A stretch of 64,000 nucleotides of DNA. Source: Nocardia bovistercoris. GTDB lineage: Bacteria > Actinomycetota > Actinomycetes > Mycobacteriales > Mycobacteriaceae. The stretch covers positions 1-64,000 of the forward strand of contig NZ_JADMLG010000007.1 of assembly GCF_015674855.1 (NCBI RefSeq). The letters run 5' to 3'. The position numbers and the translations under genes were made by a program. Positions within the stretch are counted from its first letter, which is position 1, and the number at the start of each line of letters is the position of its first letter. Of the stretch, positions 51,235-60,181 are shown one piece after another. The notes under the pieces were generated by a model. That model did not search any database, was not told where the DNA came from, and saw only the letters and a program-made list of their open reading frames with translations.

Positions 51235-51286
51235 CACTTCCACCTGCCTTCTGGCCTCCTTGTTCGCATCCCCACGGTAGCGCGGC

Positions 51287-51300
51287 TACGGTCGAAGGCG
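51287..51300 (+). promoter_or_regulatory. Leaderless-type promoter of thiE
   Basis: TACGGT at 51287-51292 ends 7 bases before GTG 51300, with TTCGCA 18 bases further upstream as a weak -35. No ribosome-binding site is present. Confidence 0.45.
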
Positions 51301-51998
51301 TGCAACCCTCCCAACCGAAGCGACCCTTGCCGCCGCGGGAACGTCTCGCCACGGCGTTGCTGTATCTCTGCACGGACGCGCGTCGGGAGCGCGGCGATCT
51401 CGCCAGGTTCGTGGACGCGGCGCTCGCGGGCGGGGTCGACATCGTCCAGTTGCGCGACAAGGGCTCGCCAGGCGAGGCGAAATTCGGGCCGTTGGAGGCC
51501 AAGGCCGAACTCGGCGCGCTCGCGGAGTTGAAGGCGGCGACGCGCCGCCACGGCGCCTTGCTCGCGGTGAACGATCGCGCCGATATCGCGGCGGCCGCCG
51601 GGGCGGATGTGCTGCACCTCGGTCAGGGCGATCTGCCGCCCTCGTACGCCAGGCAGATCGTCGGACCGGATGTGGTGATCGGCCGATCCAGCCACAATCG
51701 CGCGCAGGCCGGACTCGCCGCGATCGATGATCACATCGACTACTTCTGCGTGGGGCCGGTGTGGGCCACCCCGACCAAACCCGGCAGGCAGGCGGCGAGC
51801 CCCGACCTGGTGCGGTCCACCGCCGACGCGCATCCGACGCGGCCGTGGTTCGCGATCGGCGGCATCGACGCCGAGCGGCTGCCCGAGGTGCTCGCGGCGG
51901 GCGCGTCGCGGATCGTGGTGGTGCGCGCCATCACCGCGGCCGACGATCCAGAGGCCGCCGCGCGCGAACTGAAGTCCGCACTCGTGGCGAACATCTGA
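51300..51998 (+). CDS. thiE: Thiamine-phosphate synthase
   Basis: ThiE couples the pyrimidine pyrophosphate and thiazole phosphate to thiamine phosphate. This 232-residue TIM barrel has VDIVQLRDKGS, LLAVNDRADIA, GADVLHLGQGDLP, VIGRSSHNRAQ, YFCVGPVWATPTKPGR and FAIGGIDAERLPEVLAAG, all typical. Start GTG 51300 with no Shine-Dalgarno. Divergent from thiO; together the four genes supply the thiazole and the joining step, while thiC and thiD are not in the window. Confidence 0.95.
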   Translation: MQPSQPKRPLPPRERLATALLYLCTDARRERGDLARFVDAALAGGVDIVQLRDKGSPGEAKFGPLEAKAELGALAELKAATRRHGALLAVNDRADIAAAAGADVLHLGQGDLPPSYARQIVGPDVVIGRSSHNRAQAGLAAIDDHIDYFCVGPVWATPTKPGRQAASPDLVRSTADAHPTRPWFAIGGIDAERLPEVLAAGASRIVVVRAITAADDPEAAARELKSALVANI

Positions 51999-52129
51999 TC
52001 CACGTGCGCACGTCGACGGTTCCTCGCGTGCGCCCGCCGCGCGGGGCGAAACAGTCGGGGTCGGGGCGGCAGTGTGAATCGGGTCACCGGCGCGGGGGTC
52101 AGCGGGGTGGCTCGGCGCGCTGGTGTGGA

Positions 52130-52789
52130 TCAGGACAGCAGTTGCTCCCTGGTCAAGCTGAAGCCGTTCGACTCGGTGGGTACGGGCGTCCGGATGATCC
52201 TGGCGTGCGCACCGGGTCCGTCGGGTTCGGTGTGCAGCCACAGGAAGCCCTGGTCGGCGAGGTCGACGATGCGGGGGAGTGCGGCGGCGAGCATGCCCGC
52301 GTCCTCGATGTCGTCGAGGCACACGCGTGCGGGCGTCGCGCGCAGACTCGGCCAGGCCGCCGCGAATCCGGGATGCAGCGGATGGTCGATCACGTCGTCC
52401 TCGGGGACCCACGCCAACGCGGTGCTCTCCGGGTTGCCAACGGTCGCCAGCGGCTCTGTGGTGTCGGCGACGACCGTCGTGTAGATCCAGCCGCTCGGCG
52501 CGGAGGCGGTGACGCGTTCGCCGCGGATCCGCACGTCCGCCGCGCGAATGCCCGCTTCTTCCCACGCTTCCCGCACCGCGGCCTTCGCCGGTGTCTCGTC
52601 GCTGTCGAGGGCGCCGCCGGGCAGCGCCCATGTGCCGCCCTGATGGCTCCACGGGGCGCGGTGTTGGAGCAGCACCGCCACACCTCCGCCCGCGAGCGGC
52701 GCCCGCAGCAACAATCCGGCAGCGCCGTATATGCCCCAGTGCCGCATTCCGTCCGGGCTCGAAGACCACCCGTCACCGTCACCACGCAT
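52130..52789 (-). CDS. mutT3: Nudix hydrolase, MutT3-like
   Basis: A protein of up to 219 residues with a canonical Nudix box GGALDSDETPAKAAVREAWE followed by EAGI. Context (between thiE and the glnX gene) and recollection match M. tuberculosis mutT3 (Rv0413), which hydrolyses oxidised nucleotides. Start ATG 52789 or 52747 (MRHWGIYGAAGLLL). It is convergent with thiE; 131 bases between hold nothing clear. Confidence 0.85.
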   Translation of the reverse strand: MRGDGDGWSSSPDGMRHWGIYGAAGLLLRAPLAGGGVAVLLQHRAPWSHQGGTWALPGGALDSDETPAKAAVREAWEEAGIRAADVRIRGERVTASAPSGWIYTTVVADTTEPLATVGNPESTALAWVPEDDVIDHPLHPGFAAAWPSLRATPARVCLDDIEDAGMLAAALPRIVDLADQGFLWLHTEPDGPGAHARIIRTPVPTESNGFSLTREQLLS

Positions 52790-52926
52790 CGCTACCCATC
52801 CTCATCCAGCCGCCGCTGCGCCCGCCCCCGCCGGGACTGGGGTGTCGGACGAGCCGCGGCACCGGTACGACCACAATAAACTGCGACGCAGGCGCCCGAG
52901 GGTGGCGCGGACCCACGGAGGTGGAT

Positions 52927-54297
52927 ATGGCACGGACCGGGCAATCGGTGGCCGCGCGCCCACCGACGGCCGACGGCGGGTCAGCGCGCCGGTACCTGGC
53001 CCACCTGCCCGCCGCGGTGGTGCGCGAACGCTTCGACCCGGCCGAGCTGCGGTCCTTCGCGAGGTCCTCGCCCGCCCGGCTGATTGCCATGGGATTGCTG
53101 CTGATCGGATTGTGCCTGGCTGCCGGGACAGTGGCGTCCGACACCGTCGGCGCCCGACAAGAGGCGTTGGACGTCCTGCTCGCCGACACCGAACCCGACG
53201 CCGACTCCGCGCACCGCCTCTACACCACGCTGTCCATCGCCGACGCCGCCGCCAGCACGGCGTTCATCTCCGGCGGTGTCGAACCGGAATCGGTGCGCGA
53301 CCGGTACACCCAGGCGATCGGCGAGGCCGCCGCCGAACTCGTGATCCAGTCCGGGCACGTGGGCGGCGGCATCACCTCGGATGTGCGTCTGCGCACCGGC
53401 ATCGCCACCGGACTGCCCGTCTACACCGGCCTCATCGAGACCGCGCGCACCAACAACCGCATCGGAAACCCGGTCGGCGCGGCGTATCTGAGCGAGGCGT
53501 CGAACCAGATGCAGACCACGCTGCTGCCGATGGCCGAGGAACTCCAGGACCAGCGCTCCGACGCGGTGGACACCGCGCAACGCGATCACGTGCGCCCACC
53601 GTGGACGGCGATAGCGCTGCTGATACTCGCGCTCACCGTATTGGTCTGGGCGCAAGTCGAATCCGCCAAACGCTGGCGGCGCACCTTCAACGCGGGCTTG
53701 CTGCTCGCCTCCGCGGCCATGGCGATTCTGTTGGGCTGGACCGTGATCGCCGGGTCGCTGTCGGCGACGGCCATGATCCAAGGTCGCGACCACGGCGCGG
53801 TGCCCGCGTCCCGGCTCACCGAAAGCCGGATCCTGGCCCAGCAGGCGCGTTCGGCCGAGACCTTGAAACTCGTGCGCCGCGACGCCACCGGAGACTACGA
53901 CCGCACCTTCGACTCCGGAATCGCCCGCCTCGACGAACTGCTCGGCGGTTATCCGGCCGACGCCGCCGCGCGCGGGTCCGTGGCCGAGGCCCGCGCCGCG
54001 CTCGCCCGGTGGCGCGCGGCCCACCAACGCATGAACGACGCACTCGCACACGGTGATTTCCAAGGCGCCGCGCTGGTGGCGACCGGTCAGGGCGCGGCGG
54101 ATTCGGCGGCCCAGGTCGAAGCGCTCGACCGCGCGCTCGGCCAGGGCATCGCCGAGACCAGACAGACCTTGCGCGGCCGAATCGCCCGTGCCACAGGGGC
54201 TCTCACGCTGCTCGCCCCCGGCGCCACCGTGCTCGCCGTACTCGCCACGATCTACATCGGGCTCGGCGTGTGGCCGCGACTGCGGGAGTACCGATGA
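52927..54297 (+). CDS. glnX: GlnX-type membrane relay protein
   Basis: A 456-residue membrane protein matching M. tuberculosis Rv0412c (GlnX), which passes signals from GlnH to PknG. It has an N-terminal transmembrane helix (about residues 52-72), a helical extracytoplasmic domain (73-215, with an acidic DTEPDADS stretch), two central helices (around 220-240 and 258-282), a second helical part with RDATGDYDRTFDSG, and a last helix at about 420-445. ATG 52927 has GGAGG 5 bases upstream. It overlaps glnH by 4 bases (ATGA). Confidence 0.9.
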   Translation: MARTGQSVAARPPTADGGSARRYLAHLPAAVVRERFDPAELRSFARSSPARLIAMGLLLIGLCLAAGTVASDTVGARQEALDVLLADTEPDADSAHRLYTTLSIADAAASTAFISGGVEPESVRDRYTQAIGEAAAELVIQSGHVGGGITSDVRLRTGIATGLPVYTGLIETARTNNRIGNPVGAAYLSEASNQMQTTLLPMAEELQDQRSDAVDTAQRDHVRPPWTAIALLILALTVLVWAQVESAKRWRRTFNAGLLLASAAMAILLGWTVIAGSLSATAMIQGRDHGAVPASRLTESRILAQQARSAETLKLVRRDATGDYDRTFDSGIARLDELLGGYPADAAARGSVAEARAALARWRAAHQRMNDALAHGDFQGAALVATGQGAADSAAQVEALDRALGQGIAETRQTLRGRIARATGALTLLAPGATVLAVLATIYIGLGVWPRLREYR

Positions 54298-55271
54298 GGC
54301 GCTCGCGCGGCGTGCTCGCCGCTGTCCTGGTCGCCGCCGCGATGCTTTCCGGCTGCGGCGCCGATTCCGCTTCGACCTCGACCAAATCCGGCGACTACAC
54401 CGAGCCGCCGCTGCCCGCCAAAGCGGTGCCGCTGCTCACCGATATGCCGTTGCCGCCCAATGCCGAAGTGCGATGCGGCGATCCGACCGCGAGCCTGCGC
54501 CCGACCGGCGCGGGCGACGCCGCGCGCGGCGCCACCATCGACGCGATCCGCGCGCGCGGCCGCCTCGTGGTCGGATTGGACACCGGCAGTAACCTTTTCA
54601 GCTTCCGCGATCCGCTCAGCGGAGCCATCGTCGGCTTCGACGCCGACATCGCGCGCGAGATCGCCCGCGACCTGTTCGGCAGTCCCGACCTGATCGAATT
54701 CCGCAGCCTCGGATCCGCCGAACGCGAAGACGCGCTGCAGAACCACACCGTCGACATCGTCGCCAAAACCATGACCATCACCTGCGAGCGCCGCGAGCGT
54801 GTCGCCTTCTCCACCGTCTACCTGCGCGCCGGGCAGCGGGTATTGGCCATGAAGGACTCCGGCATCACCGGAGTCGCCGACCTCGCGGGCAAACGGGTGT
54901 GTGTGGTGCGCGGCACCACCTCGCTCGAACGCATTCGCCGCGAACAACCCGCCGCGACCCTGCTGACCGTGCCCACCTGGGCCGACTGCCTCGTGGTCCT
55001 GCAACAGCGCCAGGTCGACGCGGTGAGCACCGACGACGCGATCCTCGCCGGACTCGCCGCCCAGGACCCCTACACCGCCCTCGTCGGCGCGAGCATCAGC
55101 GCCGAACCGTACGGCATCGGCATCCCCCGCGACGCCGACGACCTCGTGCGCTTCGTCAACGGCACCCTCGAACGCATCCGCGCCGACGGCACCTGGACCC
55201 GACTCCACCGCCAATGGCTGTCGATCCTCGGCGACCCCGACAGCCCACCGTCCCCGGTGTATCAGGACTGA
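54294..55271 (+). CDS. glnH: Amino-acid-binding lipoprotein GlnH
   Basis: A 325-residue solute-binding lipoprotein. The signal peptide ends in lipobox LSGC (Cys21). The periplasmic-binding fold includes LVVGLDTGSNLFSFRDPLSG, GFDADIAREIARDLFG and the hinge TMTITCERRERVAFS. The M. tuberculosis homologue senses Asp, Glu and their amides and controls PknG through GlnX, with no ABC permease. Here too no permease is adjacent. It overlaps glnX and is 2 bases before pknG. Confidence 0.93.
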   Translation: MRRSRGVLAAVLVAAAMLSGCGADSASTSTKSGDYTEPPLPAKAVPLLTDMPLPPNAEVRCGDPTASLRPTGAGDAARGATIDAIRARGRLVVGLDTGSNLFSFRDPLSGAIVGFDADIAREIARDLFGSPDLIEFRSLGSAEREDALQNHTVDIVAKTMTITCERRERVAFSTVYLRAGQRVLAMKDSGITGVADLAGKRVCVVRGTTSLERIRREQPAATLLTVPTWADCLVVLQQRQVDAVSTDDAILAGLAAQDPYTALVGASISAEPYGIGIPRDADDLVRFVNGTLERIRADGTWTRLHRQWLSILGDPDSPPSPVYQD

Positions 55272-55273
55272 CG

Positions 55274-58078
55274 ATGAGCGACAAGCCACGCGACCCCCGA
55301 GCCGATTCCCCCGATCCCGGCGACACCGAATACGCCATCCCGACCATTCGCTGGTCGGAAGTGGTCTCCGGGCAACGGGACTCGTTACCGACCGAACCCG
55401 GAGTGGAGGACGGCACCGAGCCGCTGTATCGAGGGTTCTGGTCGGAGCCCGAGTCCGCGGCAGGTGATCGGGCGAACCCCGCCGCCGACGAAGTCGAGCA
55501 GGTGACGCAGGCGACCGCCACCTGGACCCCGGCGCGGGCGGCGGCGTTCGGCGCCGAATCGGATCAGCCGACGATCATGGCCGGTCGCGCCCGGAACGAC
55601 CGCGAGGACAGCGCGGCGCCTGCGGACACCGGTGCTGATCCGGCCGTCGACGAACCGACCGCGCGCTGGTCGCCCGGTGCCGCGGTGGCGAACCCCGAGG
55701 CAGGCGGCCCGGGTGCGGGCGGCTTCGGCCCGCCGACCGTGGCGGCGCCTGTCGGAAAGGGCGTCGGGCGTGCGGTCGAGGAACCCGCAAGCGGCGGTCC
55801 GCCCACCATGGCGGTTGATGACGGAAAGGGTTTCACCCGAGCGGGTTTCGCTTCGGGTGCGGATCCGGAGGGCACTGCTGTCGCCGGGCGCGGTTCGAGC
55901 GAACCCGGTTCGTTCCGCGATTCGGATGCGGCACTGCGTACTTCGGGTCGAAGCGTGCGCACCGCGCGATCGCGCCCGACCGTGCGCAGGCTCGGCGCCG
56001 GACTGGTGACCATTCCGGCGGTAGCCCCCGCCGACCCGATGACCGCTGTCCTCGCCGATCCCATTGTCGCCGAAGGGAAACGCTTCTGTTGGCGATGCGG
56101 GAACCCGGTCGGCCGCGCGACGCCCGCGCATCCGGCCTCCACCGTCGGTGTCTGCGAGAACTGCCACGCGCCTTTCGATTTCCGTCCTTCGCTGAGTCCG
56201 GGCGATATGGTGTCGCACCAGTACGAGATCCAGGGCTGTATCGCGCACGGCGGACTCGGCTGGATCTATCTGGCGATCGACCGCAATGTCAGCGACCGGT
56301 GGGTCGTGCTGAAGGGTCTGCTGCACGCCGGTGACGCGGAAGCGCAGGCGGTGGCGGTGGCGGAACGGCAGTTCCTCGCCGAGGTCGCGCATCCGAGCAT
56401 CGTCAAGATCCACAATTTCGTGGAGAATCCGGGTCCGGACGGTGAACCCATCGGTTTCATTGTCATGGAGTACGTCGGCGGACGGTCGCTGCGAACCATC
56501 CTGGACGGCTACCCGCGACCGCGCCGCATGCCGGTCGCCGAGGCCATCGCCTACGTGCTGGAAGTCCTACCCGCGCTGGAGTACCTGCATTCGATCGGCC
56601 TGACCTACAACGACCTGAAACCCGACAATGTGATGGTCACCGAGGACCAGGTCAAGCTGATCGACCTCGGCGCGGTAGCCGCCATCGAAGCGTACGGAAA
56701 TCTCTACGGCACAAAGGGTTTCCAAGCGCCGGAGATCGGGCAGACCGGCCCGACGCCCGCCTCCGACATCTACACCGTCGGCCGCACGCTCGCGGTGCTC
56801 GCCCTGAACCTGCCGATGGAACACGGCCGCTACCGCGACGGCATCCCCGACCCCGACGACCACCCGATGCTGCACCGCTACGAGTTCTTCCACCGCCTGC
56901 TGCTGTGCGCGACCGATCCGGAGCCGGGCCGCCGTTTCCCGTCGGCGCGCGCCATGTCCGCCCAGTTGGCGGGCGTGCTGCGGGAGGTGCTCGCCCTCGA
57001 CACCGGCGCCGAACATCCGCAACTGTCGACCGTATTCAGCCCGCAGCGCGGCAGTTTCGGCACCGACGAACTGATCAGCCAGACCGACGCCTACGCCGAC
57101 GGCATCGGGCGCAACCCCACCTTGCGCGCGTCCGATATCGTTGCCGCACTGCCGGTCCCGCTACTCGACCCCACCGATCCGTCCGCCGCGTTGCTGGCCG
57201 CGACGGCGCAGCCGGATCCGCGCAGGGTGCTCGCCGCGTTGGCGGAGGCGCGCACGCGGGCCGTGGCCGATCCCGGCAACGCCCCGGAGACGCTTGACCT
57301 GGAACTGTCGATGGCCGAGGTCCGCGCCCGCCTCGACCTGGGCGAATCAGTCGAGGTCCGCGAACTGCTTGCCCGATTGTCCGCCGCCGACTGGCGCGTC
57401 GACTGGTTCATCGGCCAAACCGAACTCCTCGACGGCAACTACGAACGCGCCTACGCCGCCTTCGACGAGGTCCTGCGCGTACTCCCCGGCGAGATCGCTC
57501 CCAAACTGGCTCTCGCCGCGACAGCGGAACTTGTTCTGCAACACTGGGATTCGAACGACCTCGAACAGTGGCGCGCCTATGCCGAAAAGTTCTACGCCAC
57601 CGTATGGCGCACCGACCGCGCCGTCGTGAGCGCCGCCTTCGGCCTCGCCCGCCAATTGGCCGCCGCCGACCGAGTCGAAGAGGCCGTCGCCGCCCTCGAC
57701 GAGGTCCCCGCCACCTCCCGCCGCTACGCCACCGCCCGCCTCACCGCGGTCTGGCTCCTCCTCACCGCGGGCCCTATCGCCGACCTCGACGAATCCACTC
57801 TGCACACCGCCGCGACCAGAGTCGATGCCCTCCCACCCGGCGAACCCCGCGCCCTCCAACTCCGCGTCCTCGTCCTCGGCGCCGCCCTGGCCTGGCTACA
57901 AGCCGACAACACCCCAACCCCCGACGCCACCCTCTTCAACGCACCCTTCACCGAACGAGCCCTGCGCGCGGGCACCGAATCCGGCCTCCGCACCCTGGCC
58001 AGAACCGCCCCCGCCCGCACCCACCGCTACGCCCTCGTAGACCTCGCCAACACCATCCGCCCCACCTCCTGGTTCTGA
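55274..58078 (+). CDS. pknG: Serine/threonine protein kinase PknG
   Basis: A 934-residue soluble kinase, longer than the 750-residue M. tuberculosis PknG, mainly because of a long N-terminal disordered part (residues 1-265). Then: rubredoxin-like metal site Cys272-x2-Cys275 and Cys294-x2-Cys297; kinase core with Lys347 (VVLKG), catalytic Asp447 in YNDLKPDN (no Arg before Asp, as in PknG) and DLG at 464-466; TPR-like helices to the C-terminus. PknG phosphorylates GarA/OdhI to control glutamate metabolism. The N-terminus has several short Thr motifs (PTIMAG, PTVAAP, PTMAVD, PTVRRL). Third gene of glnX-glnH-pknG. Confidence 0.95.
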   Translation: MSDKPRDPRADSPDPGDTEYAIPTIRWSEVVSGQRDSLPTEPGVEDGTEPLYRGFWSEPESAAGDRANPAADEVEQVTQATATWTPARAAAFGAESDQPTIMAGRARNDREDSAAPADTGADPAVDEPTARWSPGAAVANPEAGGPGAGGFGPPTVAAPVGKGVGRAVEEPASGGPPTMAVDDGKGFTRAGFASGADPEGTAVAGRGSSEPGSFRDSDAALRTSGRSVRTARSRPTVRRLGAGLVTIPAVAPADPMTAVLADPIVAEGKRFCWRCGNPVGRATPAHPASTVGVCENCHAPFDFRPSLSPGDMVSHQYEIQGCIAHGGLGWIYLAIDRNVSDRWVVLKGLLHAGDAEAQAVAVAERQFLAEVAHPSIVKIHNFVENPGPDGEPIGFIVMEYVGGRSLRTILDGYPRPRRMPVAEAIAYVLEVLPALEYLHSIGLTYNDLKPDNVMVTEDQVKLIDLGAVAAIEAYGNLYGTKGFQAPEIGQTGPTPASDIYTVGRTLAVLALNLPMEHGRYRDGIPDPDDHPMLHRYEFFHRLLLCATDPEPGRRFPSARAMSAQLAGVLREVLALDTGAEHPQLSTVFSPQRGSFGTDELISQTDAYADGIGRNPTLRASDIVAALPVPLLDPTDPSAALLAATAQPDPRRVLAALAEARTRAVADPGNAPETLDLELSMAEVRARLDLGESVEVRELLARLSAADWRVDWFIGQTELLDGNYERAYAAFDEVLRVLPGEIAPKLALAATAELVLQHWDSNDLEQWRAYAEKFYATVWRTDRAVVSAAFGLARQLAAADRVEEAVAALDEVPATSRRYATARLTAVWLLLTAGPIADLDESTLHTAATRVDALPPGEPRALQLRVLVLGAALAWLQADNTPTPDATLFNAPFTERALRAGTESGLRTLARTAPARTHRYALVDLANTIRPTSWF

Positions 58079-58116
58079 GATGCCCGTCGGTTCCGAGCTT
58101 CCACGTGGGCTCCTGG

Positions 58117-58136
58117 CAGGTGTCATAGCAGACCTG
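58117..58136. promoter_or_regulatory. Inverted repeat upstream of the Panacea pair
   Basis: CAGGT (58117-58121), 10 bases, ACCTG (58132-58136), 36 bases before the Panacea ATG. It could be the binding site of an autoregulating antitoxin, but the arms are short and it may be chance. Confidence 0.35.
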
Positions 58137-58171
58137 TATGCTCCCGGTGACCGGAATCGATCAGGCGGGGG

Positions 58172-58633
58172 ATGATGTCGATGGTTGCCGAACTGTGTGC
58201 GTTGGACTTCGCGAAGTGGTTCGTGGCGTGGGCCGAGAACATCGACGCCGAAGTGTCCAATCTCAAGGTGCAGAAGTTGCTCTACTACGCACAGGGCACC
58301 CACCTGGCAGAACGCGGTAGACCGCTGTTCGCCGACCCCCTCGAAGCATGGGCACACGGTCCGGTGGTGTCGAACGTCTACCACGAATTCAAGCGGTTCG
58401 GCAAAAGCCCCATCGACGCCGACGCCGTACTCGACGACAGTTTCGACTGGGATGATTTCAAGGACGCCGAGCCGGTACTGCTGAAGACCTGGGACACCTA
58501 CGGCAGTCTCGCCGCGTGGGCACTTCGAGAACGAACACATCGGGAAAGCCCATGGCGCAACGCATTCGACGAGTCCCGAACCAAGACGATCACCGCCGAC
58601 CAACTCGAGGCATTCTTCTGCCGTGCCCGATAA
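58172..58633 (+). CDS. Panacea-domain (DUF4065/SocA-like) antitoxin
   Basis: A 153-residue protein of the Panacea/DUF4065 family. Typical phrases: NLKVQKLLYYAQGTHLAERG (start of domain), FADPLEAWAHGPVVSNVYHEF and WDTYGSLAAWALRERTH-R-ESPW. Panacea domains act as antitoxins against many unrelated toxins and are encoded next to them. Here the downstream gene overlaps it by 11 bases, the usual arrangement. ATG 58172 has GCGGGGG upstream. It sits 93 bases after pknG, on the same strand but probably with its own promoter. Confidence 0.88.
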   Translation: MMSMVAELCALDFAKWFVAWAENIDAEVSNLKVQKLLYYAQGTHLAERGRPLFADPLEAWAHGPVVSNVYHEFKRFGKSPIDADAVLDDSFDWDDFKDAEPVLLKTWDTYGSLAAWALRERTHRESPWRNAFDESRTKTITADQLEAFFCRAR

Positions 58634-59042
58634 GAAGAGCACGGCTCGCAGGGGAACGCCTCCGAAACACGATCCGCACCCCGACCCGCCGGCACGCACG
58701 CCGACAGGCGAACGCGGCTATCCGATCCTCTGCCTCCGACATCTGCAAACCGGCTGGGGAATCGACCGACTGACCCCGGCGCAGTGTCGTGAATTCCTGG
58801 TCAAGTGGCACAAGCGCACCGCATTTACCTGGAACGAGCTGATTCAGCACGGCAAGCACGGCCTCGGCCACGAGCAGCTGCCGAAGGTGACTTTCAAACC
58901 GCGAATTCCGGAATGGCTGGAGCGGGACAGCTACATGGTCTTCCGACACGAACGAAACCTCCCGTTCGTGGGCTTCCGCACGGGCGACGTCTTCCATGTC
59001 CTGTGGATAGAGACCCGTTACGGGGAGCTGTATGACCATTGA
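58623..59042 (+). CDS. Probable toxin partner of Panacea antitoxin
   Basis: A 139-residue basic protein whose GTG start lies inside the antitoxin gene (11-base overlap). The first 30 residues are disordered and basic. The body reads YPILCLRHLQTGWGIDRL, then HKRTAFTWNELIQHGKHGLG and ends FHVLWIETRYGELYDH. The last phrase recurs, as I recall, in unclassified partners of DUF4065 proteins. I do not recognise a RelE, Fic, ToxSAS or nuclease motif. Role as toxin is inferred from the overlap and the partner only; there is no direct evidence. Confidence 0.7.
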   Translation: MPDKKSTARRGTPPKHDPHPDPPARTPTGERGYPILCLRHLQTGWGIDRLTPAQCREFLVKWHKRTAFTWNELIQHGKHGLGHEQLPKVTFKPRIPEWLERDSYMVFRHERNLPFVGFRTGDVFHVLWIETRYGELYDH

Positions 59043-59203
59043 CATCGACGCCATGCTTCGCTCCCCTGGTTGCGATCAGCTCGCGATGCGTCGCGAGAAC
59101 TGCTAGCACGCCGACCGATACTCTCGCCTGTCATACCTGAGGATGACCTCGGAGCCCACTTTGTGGGGACGCGCGACGGGGTTGCGTAGGGAAAGCTGGG
59201 GGC

Positions 59204-60181
59204 ATGATCGAGCTTCGGGGCCTGACCAAACATTATGGGCAGACCGTCGCGGTTCAGGACCTCAGTTTCACCGTGCGACCGGGTGTGGTGACGGGGTTTC
59301 TCGGACCGAACGGCGCCGGTAAGTCGACCACCATGCGGATGATCCTCGGGTTGGACCGGCCGAGTGCCGGTACCGCGCTCATCCAGGGGAAGCGGTACGC
59401 GGAGTTGGAGAGTCCGCTGCGGAAGGTTGGGGCCTTGTTGGATGCGAGATGGGTGCATCCGAACAGGTCGGCGCGGGCGCATCTGCAGTGGATGGCGGCT
59501 TCGAACGGGATCGAGAAGTCGCGGGTGGAGGAGGTGCTGCGGCTGGTCGGGCTCTCGGAGGTGGCCGGTAAGAGCGCGGGTGGGTTCTCGCTCGGCATGT
59601 CGCAGCGGTTGGGGTTGGCGGGCGCGTTGCTCGGTGATCCGGAGATCCTGTTGTTCGACGAGCCGGTGAACGGCCTCGATCCGGAGGGGATTCTGTGGAT
59701 TCGGCGGTTCATGCAGCGGCTGGCGGCGGAGGGGCGCACGGTGCTCGTGTCGAGTCACCTGCTGTCGGAGATGGCGCATACCGCCGAGCATCTGATCGTC
59801 ATCGGGCGCGGGCAGTTGATCGCCGACACCACAACCAAGGAGTTCATCGACAAGTCCTCCGAGACCGCGGTTCGGGTGCGCAGTCCGCAGCTCGACCAGT
59901 TGCGCAGTCTGCTCACCTCCAACGGCATGACGGTCAGGGAGGACGGCGAGGGCGCGGGTGGGCCCGCGTTGTTGGTGGCGAATATCAGCAGTGACGAGGT
60001 CGGCAAGTTGGCGGGTGCGAACGACATCACGCTGTTCGAGTTGTCACCGCAGCGCGCGTCGCTGGAGGAGGCGTTCATGCGCATGACCGGCGGCTCGGTG
60101 CAGTACCACGGCGAAGGCCCCGATGTGCCGGGTGCGCAGTCGGGTCCCGGTTCCTACACGGCTATGGGAGGTGCGCTCTGA
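59204..60181 (+). CDS. ABC transporter ATP-binding subunit
   Basis: A 325-residue ABC ATPase of the drug/antibiotic-export type. Walker A GPNGAGKST (residues 36-44), signature FSLGMSQRLGLAGALLG, Walker B EILLFDEPVNGLDP and His switch SSHLLSEM. The last 100 residues form the extra domain of the CcmA/BcrA-like subfamily, ending in a Gly/Pro tail. It overlaps its permease by 1 base (TGATG). Substrate unknown; often antibiotics, lipids or ions. Confidence 0.92.
   Translation: MIELRGLTKHYGQTVAVQDLSFTVRPGVVTGFLGPNGAGKSTTMRMILGLDRPSAGTALIQGKRYAELESPLRKVGALLDARWVHPNRSARAHLQWMAASNGIEKSRVEEVLRLVGLSEVAGKSAGGFSLGMSQRLGLAGALLGDPEILLFDEPVNGLDPEGILWIRRFMQRLAAEGRTVLVSSHLLSEMAHTAEHLIVIGRGQLIADTTTKEFIDKSSETAVRVRSPQLDQLRSLLTSNGMTVREDGEGAGGPALLVANISSDEVGKLAGANDITLFELSPQRASLEEAFMRMTGGSVQYHGEGPDVPGAQSGPGSYTAMGGAL

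Noticed and set aside
51235..51299. A TPP riboswitch expected between thiO and thiE.
   Set aside because: The gap is only about 65 bases and lacks the CTGAGA-type conserved TPP pieces.
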